Of a DNA stretch of 64,000 nt, positions 1 to 11,814 are shown one piece after another. The stretch is from the NCBI GenBank assembly GCA_949987705.1, contig OX465281.1:78810543-78874542 (forward strand). Direction: 5' to 3'. The notes under the pieces are model-generated. The model searched no databases, was not told the origin of the DNA, and saw only the letters and a list, made by a program, of their open reading frames with translations. The position numbers were made by a program, and so were the translations under genes. This DNA comes from Thereva unica (taxonomy: Eukaryota; Arthropoda; Insecta; Diptera; Therevidae). Positions within the stretch are counted from its first letter, which is position 1. Each line of letters begins with the position of its first letter.

Positions 1-833
1 AAGCCAAAGAAAAGCCAAAGTAATTCAAAAGTTTTTGGCGTTTTTCTCAAAATTACTTACCTTGCAGTTAGCGAGTTTTGCAACTGCACGCCTCATTTGA
101 AGGCGACAAAATACCAAAATGGCTGAAACTTGGTACACAGCTTCCGTGACTTTTTAAGAAAACAGTTTCGGAATCCAAAAAAAAAATGGCCGTCGGAGAT
201 ATCGCGTTTACAACCCCACGCGAGCGCCCATAATGACAATGAAATTATCTACTATCGACCCGATTAACCCTTTGAAAGTTATTCAAAGACCAAGTTTTCG
301 AAAACACCCTTTTGGCTCAACTTAGCACTCAAAAAATGATATTTTCGAAATTTTTTTATCAGTCCATACGAAACGTTATTGCCTGCAAAAAATCCTCTTG
401 TAATTTTTTCGAAAACTTAACCCTTTGGAAGCTATTCAAGGTCAAAGTGTGCAAAAATCACTTTTTGGCCAAAAAATCACTCAAAAAGTGTTTATTTTTC
501 GAAAAGTCTATTGAAATTCATGCGAAAATAAAAACGAATTTTTTTTACGTCTTTCTTAGAATACAATACAAGTATTGTGGTATTTCTATTAGATACGAAA
601 TTGAGAGCATTTCCACACCCGTGTGGAATATTCAATAATTTAAAGAGATACATTTGGAGCCGCACTTGGTTCCACGAAGAGCCGCGTTTGCCCACCGTTG
701 GCTTATAACTTCTTAATTATTCATTTTACCACAAAATTTCTAAATAGTAGATAGTTTAATTCTAAACAAAAAGTGTCCTTGCGAATTTATTATAAGATGT
801 ACCGTTTCGGAGATATAAGCCGTCTTTTTTTAA
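1..833. other. AT-rich stretch without recognisable gene
   Basis: I see no gene here. The sequence is AT-rich with many homopolymer runs and several loosely repeated phrases built on TTTTTCGAAAA. Short open frames occur, but they are composed of Phe/Lys/Asn codons expected from AT-rich noncoding DNA, and none matches a family I know. It may be old repeat debris. Confidence 0.5.
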
Positions 834-1576
834 GGGTACCTTACCCATTCTCGATTTCTGATTTTTGTGATTTTCATTGGGCCGGTAAATGATGAAAAAT
901 CGACTTATGAGGTACGGATATATTTATACATGTAATTGAAAACCTTAAGAACAAGAAAAAAATGTAACATAGTTGTGTATGAACATTTTATAGCCTTTTT
1001 TTGCGGTCAACTAAAAGTCCTCTTTTTGGATGGCGGGCATGATTGTAATTGACTGGAACGTCTGAAACCAAAAAATCGAACGGAATTTTAAAGAGTTCAT
1101 GTTTGGCTAGGGAATAGACTATTATTATTTGTTTAGTGCAAAAATTTACAAAATGGTGGACTTATGAATTTTTTTTTTTCAAAATCCGAGTTTTTTTTTG
1201 TAAACTATTAGGCTGTAATTATAGAAGATCATCATCAATCTTTTTACAAATAGTCTAAGTTATAGCTTTTGGTGTTTAGAAAAACATATCAAAATTTCAG
1301 AACGATCGCTTTTATAGTTTTTGACTTACAATGCCCGCCAATCGTAAAAACATAGTTTCGAGAAAAATGCGTTTAAAGTTTTTGAAGTAATTTTCCGCGC
1401 CACGGCGAAACTAAGCATTTGCGATTTGACGCGCCCACCATCAATCTGCTGGAACTCCTAGAGTATTCCGAATTTCGACTTGAAACTTTCAGGAAATATT
1501 TTTGAAGAGTTATAGATTCGAATAAGACAATACAAAAAAAATCGATTTTTTGAAACCGAGAATGGGTAGGGTACCC
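834..1576. mobile_element. Inverted-repeat element flanked by TTAA
   Basis: The left end reads GGGTACCTTACCCATTCTCG and the right end is its inverse with about two mismatches over roughly 27 bp. TTAA lies directly outside both ends (830-833 and 1577-1580), which looks like a 4-bp target duplication. No transposase frame is present in the 743 bp, so this is a non-autonomous element. TTAA targeting is typical of piggyBac-type elements, but the terminal bases are GGG rather than the usual CCC, so the superfamily is uncertain. Confidence 0.65.
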
Positions 1577-3200
1577 TTAATGAACTATATACAGTGGAAA
1601 TCGGTTAACACGAAAATTTAATGGTGAGGCCGGGATGAAGATTTCGCGGTATCCGAATTTCGTATTAACCGTTGTCTTTGAAATGCGATAATAATAATGA
1701 GTTAAATACATATGAACCCCGGGTTTATCTAAAAAGTAAGTAAAAAGAGAACGACAAGGGACTTTTCATGAAGCGCCTACTTCGATGCTTAAAAATTTCA
1801 AAATTAAACGGAAGCTAAGTGTTATTTTTTACACTGTAACACGAAATCCCCTCTAGAAAATAATAAATATGTTTCTAAAAAATCAATTATTTGTTATAAA
1901 TTTGCTCTCATCACTTTCCTGTGGTTTTTATTTTTAAATTACGTCGGTTCGACTTCCGAAAGTATGCAACATGACAACCCTTGACAGTATGCAATATGCA
2001 AATTAAGAAATTTTCCAAACCTCTATAGAAACCCCGATAAAACCTCGGTTTTGTGAGTTGTAACTTGAGAACTATATATGTAGTTCATTAAAAAAACACG
2101 GCTATAGTGTTAAAACCATTTGCACACCCTTTCCAAGATGGAGGCAAAATGGGGGGGGGGGGTTAGAATCCCGAAAACTCACAGTTAAGCTCTCACTGAC
2201 CCCCCCTACACATCCCAACAATTAAACCTTGAACTGCATTTTTGCAATTTTAAAGTACCATTTCCAAGGACTAATTATAGATACATATTAAAGTTGGATT
2301 TTCTTCATACAAGATGCGTTTCGGGGGTTGGAGTTCGTCCCCCCCGTTCCTGCGCCACTGCGAATAGTTTAACGGATGTTTTTCTTAAATTCGTCATTGT
2401 TATCGTTGAATTAAGAATGGTCCTTAACATTTACCCAAAAAAAATCCATCGAACAAATTCTATTTAGCTAAAATTATCGCAAAACCCATAATTAACGAAA
2501 TATTTGAGAAAAACTGATTTTCGAGACCTTTGACCCTCCGTAACTTTAGTGACGGCCAGTTGGTTTTGTGCACTTTTGCAAAATTACTCATTTGTGACCC
2601 CGAAATAAAGAGAATCTCGCTGGAAAATCTTCAGTTGGCAGTTTTTAGAGGTTAATGTAAAAGTGACTGGGTTATATTGTGAAATATAGTCTGAAATTAT
2701 ATAATTCAGTTTTTAAATAATCTTTTTACTAGAAAGTTTAAGAACATTACGCAAATTAAGAATTTTTCCTCGCACGTCTGCAACTTTTATCTGTATATTC
2801 TATATACATTTATAAAAGTAAGCAGGGCAAATACAAGTCTATATTTTATAATTTATGAAAAAAACGTACATATATCTAATAGTCAAATTTACCACGTTAA
2901 TAAAATCGACATATAAATTAGTAAGTAAAACCTTTGCCTAAATAAATAATAAATATAAAACCCACACAGTTTAAAGAAGAGTTAGCCTTCGTTTCGTGTA
3001 GATCATGTACTTTAAGCTTCACTCAATTGTCGCGTTTATGCCAGATCCTCTTTGGAGTAACTAAATAAGATCTTCACAGCTGGGCTAGCATCTTCACTGA
3101 AATCTTTGACATTTGTCACTAATGGTAAAAATGAAGCTTGTAGTTAATTTAAGTTTCTCGTGTAAGCTGTGTAATTTTTAGCGTCACCTCAATTTGGTCA
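1577..3200. other. Intergenic stretch, possible pogo-like end near 1590
   Basis: No gene is visible. At about 1590 the sequence CAGTGGAAATCGGTTAACAC resembles the terminal repeat of pogo/Tigger elements next to a TA, but I cannot find a convincing partner end. The phrase TTAATGAACTA (1577) recurs inverted at about 2085-2095. A run of about a dozen G occurs near 2150. Confidence 0.3.
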
Positions 3201-3220
3201 CACCAAAACACTGAACGGGA

Positions 3221-3517
3221 TTGTGCGGTTTGACCACTTATGCCGTTGCTAACATGGCAGACAGCGCTAAAGTGGTCCCGGCATACACACCCGGCCTATC
3301 GAGCAAGTATATAACACGATCGAAAAGCGAAAACAGTGTCTGGCGAAGACTTAATACAAATAAGATTTTAAGCTTAGCTTGTACACTCGCTTTCGTGCAA
3401 CTCAACTATACACTGCAGCTAGCCCACCTATTGAACAAGTATGGAAATACTGGTATTGGTCGATTATCTGATGTAGGTGGAAAGCGGAATGGAGCACTGA
3501 GGTTGAGAGGATGCTGA
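3221..3517 (+). CDS. Unrecognised 98-residue open frame, doubtful
   Basis: This frame is less AT-biased than its surroundings. It has an internal ATG at 3254 in a fair context (AACATGG), followed by MADSAKVVPAYTPGLSSK. I recognise no domain. No splice pattern can be established, and the frame could be a first exon, a transposon scrap or chance. I list it only because its base composition differs from the AT-rich flanks. Confidence 0.15.
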   Translation: MCGLTTYAVANMADSAKVVPAYTPGLSSKYITRSKSENSVWRRLNTNKILSLACTLAFVQLNYTLQLAHLLNKYGNTGIGRLSDVGGKRNGALRLRGC

Positions 3518-3529
3518 TGTCATATTTGG

Positions 3530-5340
3530 TTTAAATGTTTGCTTTATATTAAAAGGTAATATAGCTTTTCTTTAGTACATTCTACGTGGTTGTGGTGCTC
3601 AGTTGAATTTAAACAATTTCAAGTTGCTGCTTTCTTTTACTTTATAGTTTTCAACATTAACAAATTGTTTTAATATAAGCGTTATATGTACATTTTGTTA
3701 AGCTAATAAACGATCAAGTTCGGAAAAAATATTGTGCTTGCATTAGTGCTGAATTTCCCAATTAAAAAACATTTTATAAAAGATAAAAAAATAAACTGAA
3801 AGTAAGTAGAAAAATGGATATTCATATTTTTCCCCAATCCGTGTTGTTTTCGGAAAAAGTTTACATGAAAGATGCTCTATTTGTTTTTGTTAAATTATAT
3901 GGTGCTTATGTTTTGGTACTTTAAGCGATCATAAGTCGTGATGATGTCATAATCTGAGATATCTCATTCGGGTAATGAGCCCAAATTGGCATTAAACAAG
4001 AATCTTGATGCAAATATTCCGTGAGTAAGAAACCCAAATTATCATTAAATTGAATTGATGGTTCCTAATAATAAAATAAATGGATGTTTTCGTGCTAAAA
4101 AATAGCTGGCCAAAAGTTTTAGATATAATTCGTCGGCTTTTTGCTTACTTTATTTTTTCTGCATTAATGAACGTTACGTGTATAAATAATCCTATAGTTT
4201 TCGATAATATACTTTTAAAGGTGCAATTTAAATGAATCTGCTTTTACTTGTTAATATTTTGAAATAAAAAGTATTCACATAATGTGGAAGTGCAAATTTT
4301 ATTTATTTCATTTAAGGTAAGCACATAAATTATCAATTCCACAATATGTATGGTCTGGATTGATTGACTATCCCAAGATTTGGTGGATTCATTGGATATA
4401 TAAGATTTCTGCCCACACGATCATCATGTGCGCTAGTGTGTAGAAGATCAGAGAGACCTACTAATATTAAATCGCAGTCTGAACTCAACAACTTATCGTA
4501 AGGTAAGACAGTTGGTTCGTGATATCATTAAACTCGGGCTGTACGAATTACACAGCAGCAGTAGTAAATTCGTTCACAGCAAATAAGGTGTTGCTTTCGG
4601 CTGGTGCCATATTTAGCTTGAATAATGATGAATAACCCAGGGTTGAATTGCACTTATAGGACAAGGCTTGTACTACAGAAACAGCCTAGGGTTGCTAGGA
4701 AATTTTCTGAAGCCGAATATTCGAAGTGAGGCTCCTCTATATGGTTTATTGTTTTTTTTAGAAGACCTAGCTTATTTTTTTATTAATATTACTTCTAACA
4801 TGCATGGGGGTTCTCTTTCGTGTAGGCTGAGTGTGAATCTTGGTTATAAGTTTCTTTTGTGTTGTTCTTAGTTACTTCATTTATTTAATAATAAAAACAC
4901 GAAAAATTAAAAAATTTAGATCTTATACAGTTATTAAAATTAAATGATTATATCATAGCTTAAGTAATTTCTTCAGCATTCTACATAGGTCCAATGCATA
5001 CGTGCACATTCACTACCTCTCTCTTTGGTATTACAGTATAGGAGCTGTTTGACTGACCTCAATATAAAAAAGTCGCGGGTAGATGTGCAGCTGATGGTAT
5101 TATTTCGGTATTTCGGTTGTACTTGAGTTCCAATAATTAATTCTGCATTCAATTTTGTCAGGCAGATGGTACCGGTACGGATAGTTTTTCAAGCTGAAAA
5201 TCACTTTTGTTGAAGGCTGCAATTAAATGATGTAACTTACTTATTGTCAACTACTTCCTTAAAAAGTCTAGTAATTGATTTGCAATATTTGTTCTGGTTC
5301 TTATGGAGTACAATTGGTGATTTTCAGTAATCTCTCTATA
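3530..5340. other. Intergenic stretch without recognisable gene
   Basis: AT-rich sequence with scattered poly-A and poly-T runs and no convincing open frame. The 67-codon frame at 4668-4871 has no recognisable domain and is rich in Leu/Phe/Ser as expected by chance. I found no inverted-repeat ends or target duplications that would define a mobile element. Confidence 0.4.
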
Positions 5341-5350
5341 TGAATTTAGC

Positions 5351-5955
5351 AGACTACGACGACTCGGACACGTCATACGAGCTTCGTAAGTCTTTCTTCT
5401 TAGAATTCTTATGTCAGCTCGGATTTTCAATGTAGTAGCAGACCATCAGGGAAATTAAAAGAAATGGATGGATAGATCACGTGCAAAAAGATGTCAGATT
5501 AATGGTAGATGTAGTGTAATCGAGTGGCTGTGAAGCCAAGGGGGTTTCGTTCGTGTGTGCCATTTTGGTAGGCTTCACTTTCTTCTCCTGTGCTGTAGTT
5601 TCGGTTTTTATTTCAATAATTTGTTGACATGTTGATAAAATTTAAAAAATTAATTTTCTTTGTTTTTTCTAAAAGTTTCATTAGGCTTTACCAACTAAAT
5701 TTCGACTAATTATTTGTTATTTGGAGCCTACCAAGATGACTTCAAACGCATTCCCCTTCCGCCTCATGGCTTCACGGTTGATGCCTAAGAAAACTTTACA
5801 CTCCATCTATAGTTAATCCGAGTAAAAGATATAAGAAAACGTCGTATGATAAGCTGTAGAGAACTAGCAAGATTTAGACATGACTGGAAGAAGAGACTTC
5901 CAGGGGTCTGAATACTACAATGACTGCATAGCGCCACTGGAGAAGAAGAAGAATC
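5351..5955 (+). mobile_element. RTE-type non-LTR remnant, 3' end, split by a foldback insert
   Basis: At 5351-5386 the plus strand can be read as RLRRLGHVIRAS, which matches the conserved C-terminal LGHVIR motif of RTE-family reverse transcriptases. The same motif occurs as LAGHVIRM in the nearly full-length RTE at 53-56 kb. At about 5840-5930 the sequence can be read as RELARFRHDWKK, corresponding to the final NWRELARRREDW segment seen at 56340-56390. A run of GAA triplets follows as a tail (5940-5955). The two parts are separated by an inverted-repeat insert (about 5524-5780). Frames are broken, so this is a dead fragment. Confidence 0.6.
5524..5780. mobile_element. Small foldback/MITE-like insert
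   Basis: The left arm (5524-5577, beginning GTGGCTGTGAAGCC and ending TTGGTAGGCTTCA) is repeated in inverted orientation at 5721-5780 (GGAGCCTACCAAGATG through ATGGCTTCACGG), imperfect over about 55 bp. It lies between the two halves of an RTE remnant, which supports it being an insertion. A clear target duplication was not found. Confidence 0.5.
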
Positions 5956-5959
5956 TTGA

Positions 5960-6493
5960 AATATGTTTAGTCATTAGATGGGGTATGCAAATGTTGTTCT
6001 CTTTACAGTATGGTGTTTAATTTGTAGTTAAATATATTTGTTTATTTCAATGCTATATGCAGTAAGAGCCGAAGAAAGAATCGAATGCTAGTTTGATCTG
6101 CTTTATCGATGTTTTTGAAATAATTGCTTTTTAATTTTATAAATGGGAAAAGAAAACTTATATTTAAAGCTTTGAAAATAATATATATTTTTGTTAAGGT
6201 ACATGTTTATTAGTATTATTCCTTTGCCAAACAATCACAATTTGAACATTTTTAACTAATCAAAAATGATATTATTTTAATTTAGTCACAAAAAAAACTG
6301 GACTATATTGATCGTTGCCCACTATGCGTCACACTCAATAATGATAGTTGTGCGCATGACCGGCTTAATTAGCTTATGATTCTATGACATTATTTGCAGC
6401 ATGATCAAATTCGTCATAATAATTATAATTAATTTATAATAACATATAATTTTTTCAGTAACTGCAGTTCGTTATATTTTATTTTTTAGCTTC
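5960..6493. other. AT-rich stretch without recognisable gene
   Basis: I see no gene, inverted-repeat end or tandem repeat in this stretch. It is AT-rich and has several ATTATAATTAAT-like runs near 6420-6450. Confidence 0.4.
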
Positions 6494-6501
6494 GTATATC
6501 T

Positions 6502-6937
6502 AAGGCGCGGATTCAAAGAGGGGTTCACGGGGGTCATGACCCCCCAAAGCAGCCCGCATTTCAAAAAATAGAGCTGAAACAATATTTTGCAAACCGAAAA
6601 ACAAAAAAAACCAAACGAACAAAACCTAGTTTTTGCAAACATAAAAACCTGAAACTAACCAAACGACTGAAATTAATTTACTTTTTTGCACTCTAAAAAA
6701 TTGGAATCAAAAAATGACTGAATCAACAAAATTGACTAATTTTCTTACACAAGACTAACTTTTTTATTATTTTTTCTATATTTGGATTGTAGCTATACTT
6801 TATATACTATCATCTAAGGTTATTCTGACTTTGTTTTTTATTCATTGAAAAAATTCGGCTAGTGCTGTTTATTTGGTTATTTTTGTTATTTTTTTCTATC
6901 CTGTGACCCCCGGAAAAAAATTCTAGATCCGCGCCTG
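6502..6937. mobile_element. hAT-type MITE with 8-bp target duplication
   Basis: The sequence GTATATCT occurs immediately outside both ends (6494-6501 and 6938-6945), a perfect 8-bp duplication. The left end reads AAGGCGCGGATTCAAAGAGG and the right end CTAGATCCGCGCCTG, an imperfect inverted repeat of about 13-15 bp. An 8-bp duplication is characteristic of hAT transposons. The 436-bp body has no transposase frame. The GGGGTCATGACCCC region just inside the left end is itself palindromic. Confidence 0.8.
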
Positions 6938-6945
6938 GTATATCT

Positions 6946-7724
6946 CGAACGTCGATAATCGTACGAAACGATTTTGAAAACGTAAAAATTTCCAAGCAAA
7001 AATTGAGCGTTTTCTCGTAGCTCAGAAAATTTAACGTTTTCAGTAAGGAAACCACGACACTAAAAAAAGAATTTTTTTTTACTAACCCTACCAAGCACAC
7101 GACAACATAAGACCTTTTGAGAGCTTTTAAACAAAAATTTACAATTTTTTCGAATTATGCGAACTGGAAACAAAAAAAAAAAAATCGTTGTCGAATTACA
7201 CGAACCAGACCCAGGTAACTTAAATTCTTTCACACCTGGCTTCACAGTTCGAAAACACTGTACACGGACACATGTACAAGCTTTTTAAAAAAAAAAATGG
7301 TTTTAGAAATACAGTCAGCCCTTGAATGCATCCTGTAAACATTCGATACCACTAAATTCTTGAGGTAGCTCAATCCTAGCCATTTGATACAGTTACGGTC
7401 GTATACACAGGTCTGTTACCTTCATACACTATTCAATAGAGTGAAGTGTGATCGTTATCGTTCAACGTCGAAATAGCTCCTGAATGGGCCACTGGTGGCG
7501 CAAGAGTACCGAAGTACTTCTTGACCGTACTTCATATCATATTGAAAATTCCTTGCCGACAAACACGCTATCTGCAGTCTAAATCAAGAAGCCAATAGGG
7601 ATACGCGTATCAGTCACGGGTTTGGGCAACGAGTTGTCAGACCTGTATATACAACCGTGGATACAGTCCACATTCTTATATGAGTGCCTCTTATCGGGAA
7701 AATAATTATGACACATTCCCAGAA
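6946..7724. other. Unassigned stretch
   Basis: No gene recognised. The region 6950-7040 contains repeated AAAACGTAAAAATTT/AAACGATTTTGAAAACG-like phrases. Open frames here run through poly-A tracts and have no recognisable domain. Confidence 0.3.
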
Positions 7725-8020
7725 ATTGCAGCCAGGGCCGGCTTTAGGTATTTTGAAGCCCCGTGCGAAATATTGTGCCTTTAACTTTTTAGACATTTCT
7801 TTTCCGTGGATTACCAAATAAAAGTTGGCCTTACAACGGGCGAACACTGGCGGCTTGGGAGCACATATACACATACTTGTCTAAAAGATTTCAAGAACTG
7901 AGCTGTTCACACAGGCGTACTACAGCAAATTTGAATCAAATATAGAAGCTGCACCAAATATATTGTTGAACTTGATCATTTTCGTTATGTACAATCATCC
8001 TTTGGATTTTTATACTTAAA

Positions 8021-8435
8021 GCAAAAATTACTCACAAAGATACGACGCTCTCAAAATGTCCCAGAAGCTCCCTTGCGAGTGAATATATCCATCGGCAAGG
8101 TGCAAGCGAGACAAAATTCAATTTAAAAACAAAACAAAAATCGAAGAAAGAGAGGGTAAATAAAGAAATGTTATTTCACGAAGTGCGAAAGAGACGCACT
8201 GATTTCTCTTCTCCGCAATTTTTTGTGCCGTCTGGACTTTTATTTTGCTTGTGTGAATTCATGTACCATCTTCGTGTACTTCCTGCTCTTCATGTGTTTG
8301 TGTAGTTTGCCGTTGCTCCGCCCTCTCGCCATTCCGGAGCGCGTATATGAATAGACAGAAGATCATAGATTTTTACTTTCCTTTTTCTTCGCACAGAAAG
8401 AATTACATTGTCGTATCTTTCTGAGAAATTTTTGC
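8021..8435. mobile_element. MITE with about 27-bp inverted repeats, TTAAA flanks
   Basis: The left end GCAAAAATTACTCACAAAGA and the right end TCTTTCTGAGAAATTTTTGC are inverted repeats that continue to GATACGAC/GTCGTATC, with about two mismatches in roughly 27 bp. TTAAA flanks both ends (8016-8020 and 8436-8440). The 415-bp body includes a purine-rich segment near 8135-8200 and no transposase frame. It is nested in the hAT shell. Confidence 0.75.
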
Positions 8436-8492
8436 TTAAAGACTAACCATGCACAAGGGAAACAAGTTCGTCAGTTGCCGGTTTGTTTTTCG

Positions 8493-8941
8493 CACTGACA
8501 TATAGTAATGGACTGCTGATTGACGATGCCGAATGGCACCATTTTTCTCCAGAAATAGAAAACCTTTTTTATGCAAACAAAAAAATTTTCTTCGAATTTA
8601 GGAGAAAATAAGTGATAAGATGTTTGTTATAATTAACGGAAATAAATTTCCATCACTCATTTTTATTTATTCGCAGTTTTTTCATTAAATAAATGCATTT
8701 ATTCCAAAACCGTGACGGTTATTTCCCCTGTTTAACGAAGTTTTCAAAATAGCTCAAGAGTGAGACAGAAGAACGAAAACTATACCTGTCTATTTTTTTC
8801 TAATTATGTTTATATCGCTGACATGCGCTGACGATTACAGTTCATTGGGATTTAACGTGGGAGCGAGTCAGGAATAGTTTTTGGTGCCATTTTGTTGTAT
8901 GGGATTTTGCTCATTTAGCAGTCCATTACTATATGTCAGTG
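8493..8941. mobile_element. hAT-type MITE, intact copy (family A)
   Basis: The termini are a perfect 25-bp inverted repeat that starts CACTGACATATAGTAATGGA on the left. GTTTTTCG flanks both ends (8485-8492 and 8942-8949), a perfect 8-bp target duplication. The 449-bp body has no coding capacity. A second copy in inverted orientation lies at 52197-56627, where it is split by nested RTE insertions. The two copies share internal sequence such as GAGTGAGACAGAAGAACG and AAAACTATACCTG, so they confirm each other's boundaries. Confidence 0.88.
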
Positions 8942-9329
8942 GTTTTTCGGGAAGTGTGTGATACGTGTTGGTCTGTGATTTCTATTTTAGTGTGAAATTT
9001 TGCTGTTTAACCGCTCGAAGGAAAAAACAAGACTAAGGCACAAAATGCTGTATGGTTAATTTATACTTTGTCTATGGTTATTTCATGGTAATTGTGATGT
9101 CAAGAGGGTATACAGTTTTTTGTTTAAAGGATTATTTTGTTGGCTGACTCGTTCTCTGCATATTCTGACCGAAGAGGGTATTCCTTAAGCATTTTTATAT
9201 ACCTACCTATTGTGTCGGACTTGATTCTATCGGACTCGGACAGGCACTGTACCTTAACGGTATCGTTTAGGACGTCCAAAGTAAATCAAGAGATAAGCAC
9301 TTGCCTCTATGTGACAGCGGCATGAATTC

Positions 9330-9620
9330 CAACTCCTTGAGTCTGTCCGTGGAGGGCGGAAAGCTGCAGGTCGTGTTGGTTTCTGAGAGCGAAGAGGAGA
9401 AATTTCTTCTATACTGATCCCAACCTACTGGTACTTACGTGAAATATGGGGCCTCGATCGGGCAAGCATATTCCAGGGTTAGGCAGACGAGCAAACAAAA
9501 AAGAGTTTTTGGGGCCCGAACGTTATCGAATCCTTGGGTTCTTCTCTCTATAAAGCCAAGAAGCTTTTGCCTCTAGAAGCAATATCGTAGTGCAAGCTGC
9601 AATTGTTGCAATACCCTGTA
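9330..9620 (-). mobile_element. Non-LTR reverse transcriptase C-terminal remnant
   Basis: Reading the minus strand gives LGFIERRTQGFDN followed by LEYACPIEAP and KKFLLFALRNQH. These are recognisable as the conserved post-catalytic segments of Jockey/CR1-type reverse transcriptases (LGFIKR..., LEYASPIW..., VQKKFLLFALR). Frames are broken by stops and shifts. The remnant may extend to about 9130. It sits inside the hAT shell and is dead. Confidence 0.65.
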
Positions 9621-10172
9621 GTTTTCCATCGAGTGCTTATTAGATGTTTTGTAGATTGGAGTGAGATTTTTCCTATATCTTAGGGAACTTTCCTGCCGGT
9701 AGCTTTGGGCAAAAAACTCCAATGAATTTATCAGCAAATACATATGTATGTATGTTGGAAATTTCTTGGGGACACGGATAATGATTTCTGCCGTTTGTCA
9801 CAGTCGAAGAAGAAAAGCAGGAACAATAGAGGGTCCTTTACCTCTCTCAGTTGAACTCACAAGCAGGATTGGAGGAATCTGCAACTTCTGGAGAAGCTCT
9901 TGTTCAGCACTGGTTTATGGGTAGAAACTGAACACAATAGTTGCAAAAGAACGTATAATAAAGCACTTTGGCCTTGGTTTTTTCAAGCACAAGCTTTGTT
10001 TACTTCCTGTGCAAATTGTGAATGTATTGTGTGTCTTGTATTGTGAATGTATTATCATTTAATAACTAAATGAATTAACACATTACTAGATCGCGGCGAC
10101 GCCCCCTGAGACATGGCGCACTCGGGCGGTCGCCCGGGTTCGCCCACCCTTAAAGCCGGTACTGATTGCAGC

Positions 10173-10804
10173 AGTCAACTATAAAGTGTAATAACCTGAT
10201 AATGGTGTAATTCTTATTTTGACGGCAGCATGAGTCACAAAAAATTGTCAGAGAGCTTGGTATATTCATTTCATGACATATCAAATAAAAGAGATGAAAC
10301 GCCACATCATCCCCGTTCCTTCTTTTTCAATATTCTTATTGTAGGCGTAAAAATAAGATGACGAATCAGCAAGAATATGTATGTATATGTATATATAAAC
10401 AAGAAATAACTGAGCTGAAGGTTTTTGAAGTGAAACTTTTTAGTCGTGGTAGAGTAACTTTCGTGTTTTGATATAGGACCGTAGCGAAAAATGTAAGGAA
10501 TTGAGGGGAATTGACATTGTAGGCTGAGCGTAAATACGCTAAATTCACTTTAAAGTTTTTGTTAGAGCAAAAGCTGGTTCTGTAGGAAAAATTTGCTTTT
10601 AGGTATTATCTTCTTCAAATGGTGCAACAGCCCCAACTCAATCCTTCGCCTCCTCTAATCTTTTTCTTCAGTTCGCGGTTCTGAACGGGTCTTTCATAAA
10701 CGGTAGGATCTTAAACCATGTTTTCATCGCACTTGAAATTCTCTGATTTCGGCAGAAGTGTAGATTTCGGACGAAATCTCATGTTTTTGCATATAAAATG
10801 AAAT
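10173..10804. other. Unassigned stretch
   Basis: No gene or element ends found. A 60-codon minus frame at 10366-10548 has no recognisable domain. Confidence 0.3.
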
Positions 10805-10810
10805 CTAGCT

Positions 10811-11289
10811 GGAGCGCGTTGAAAAACCTTACCATGGTTAACCATGGTTAACTATGGTAAACTTTTGTCGTGCAAAAACTGCGTGGTTGACTACAACATA
10901 ATCACGAGCATAACTCTTTGGGGTTCAAAAACTCCCGTTAACCATGGTGTAGTTAAATTTTAACCATGCTCGGGAGTATGGTTAGCGATAGTTAAGAAGA
11001 AGAAGAATAAAAACAACTTTTTGACATTTATTTCAATGATAAAAATGAACAAATCAAAGTGGGATTTGTGAAATTATTGAAAATAAATAATTAATAGACA
11101 CATACAAAATAATTCAGCCGAATAGCGGAGTCTATTTTTTGGAAACAAAAATTTAATTTTTTTTAATTCGTATTTAACCACGGTGCGTTCAAAAACCTCC
11201 ATGGTTAACTTTCGTGGTTAAGTGAAGTGATGCAGCATAACCGCAGCTTACCTTGTGGTTTACTATAGTAAGGTTTTTGAACGCGCTCC
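10811..11289. mobile_element. Inverted-repeat element rich in CCATGGTTAAC
   Basis: The left end GGAGCGCGTTGAAAAACCTT and the right end AAGGTTTTTGAACGCGCTCC are inverted repeats with one mismatch in 20 bp, and the similarity extends inward. The interior repeats ACCATGGTTAAC several times (10840-10862, 10938, 11200). CTG can be read as a 3-bp duplication (10809-10811 and 11289-11291), which would fit PIF/Harbinger-type elements, but this is weak. There is no transposase frame in 479 bp. Confidence 0.65.
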
Positions 11290-11376
11290 TGATGATTATC
11301 CAATTCCGCATGAACATTTGCCATGGAAAATATGTCGCCAGTCGCCGTAATTTTTTGACTGTGCGATACATTTTTT

Positions 11377-11806
11377 CAGGGAGACTATACAAGGAGATAT
11401 AACTCCGTGTTGTCACTTTTCGTTTGATTAATGAGGGCGCCACAGTCACATGTACCCCAAAAAACATGGCGGATTATATTCATCCGGTTCATGGCCAAGT
11501 TCGTTAACTATTAAAATATTTTATCTTTACGCCTAGCTTGAAAAATCAGCTTCTGCTTTTTCGTATTTAACCATTTTATGGATTTTCCAATGAATTTTTA
11601 TTAATTCCCAATGATTTTTTTGGCATTTCGGCTGACAATTTTGAAGAAATCGTCGAAATGGGTAAAATTCAGCTAACTTCATGTGGGGCTCGTCAGCTTT
11701 AGGCGACATCTGTGGCCAAAAATGAACTAGAAGTTTAGTTTCTGCTACGCATCAATTTCCGGTTATTTTCCCCATAAGAGTTATATCTCCTTGTATAGCC
11801 TCCATG
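11377..11806. mobile_element. hAT-type MITE, family B copy 1
   Basis: CATTTTTT lies outside both ends (11369-11376 and 11807-11814), a perfect 8-bp target duplication. The termini read CAGGGAGACTATACAAGGAG and, inverted, CTCCTTGTATAGCCTCCATG. The subterminal repeat continues into ATATAACTC. No coding capacity. A second copy with the same interior lies at 15855-16271. Confidence 0.82.
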
Positions 11807-11814
11807 CATTTTTT

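Larger units (their letters stand above)
7733..10164. mobile_element. hAT-type DNA transposon shell with nested insertions
   Basis: The left end CAGGGCCGGCTTTAGG and the right end TAAAGCCGGTACTG are inverted repeats (12 of the first 14 bases match). ATTGCAGC lies directly outside each end (7725-7732 and 10165-10172), a perfect 8-bp target duplication typical of hAT elements. The 2432-bp interior has no intact transposase. It has been invaded by a TTAAA-flanked MITE (8021-8435) and a hAT MITE (8493-8941), and it also holds a minus-strand LINE remnant (about 9330-9620). The element therefore predates those insertions, unless it captured the LINE piece before it moved. Confidence 0.75.

Noticed and set aside
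492..695. Overlapping frames on both strands at 312-695
   Set aside because: AT-rich low-complexity translation with no domain and no splice context.
1590..2095. Possible pogo/Tigger element from CAGTGGAAATCGG
   Set aside because: The left end is suggestive, but the only inverted partner (TAGTTCATTAA) is 11 bp and lies outside the expected terminus.
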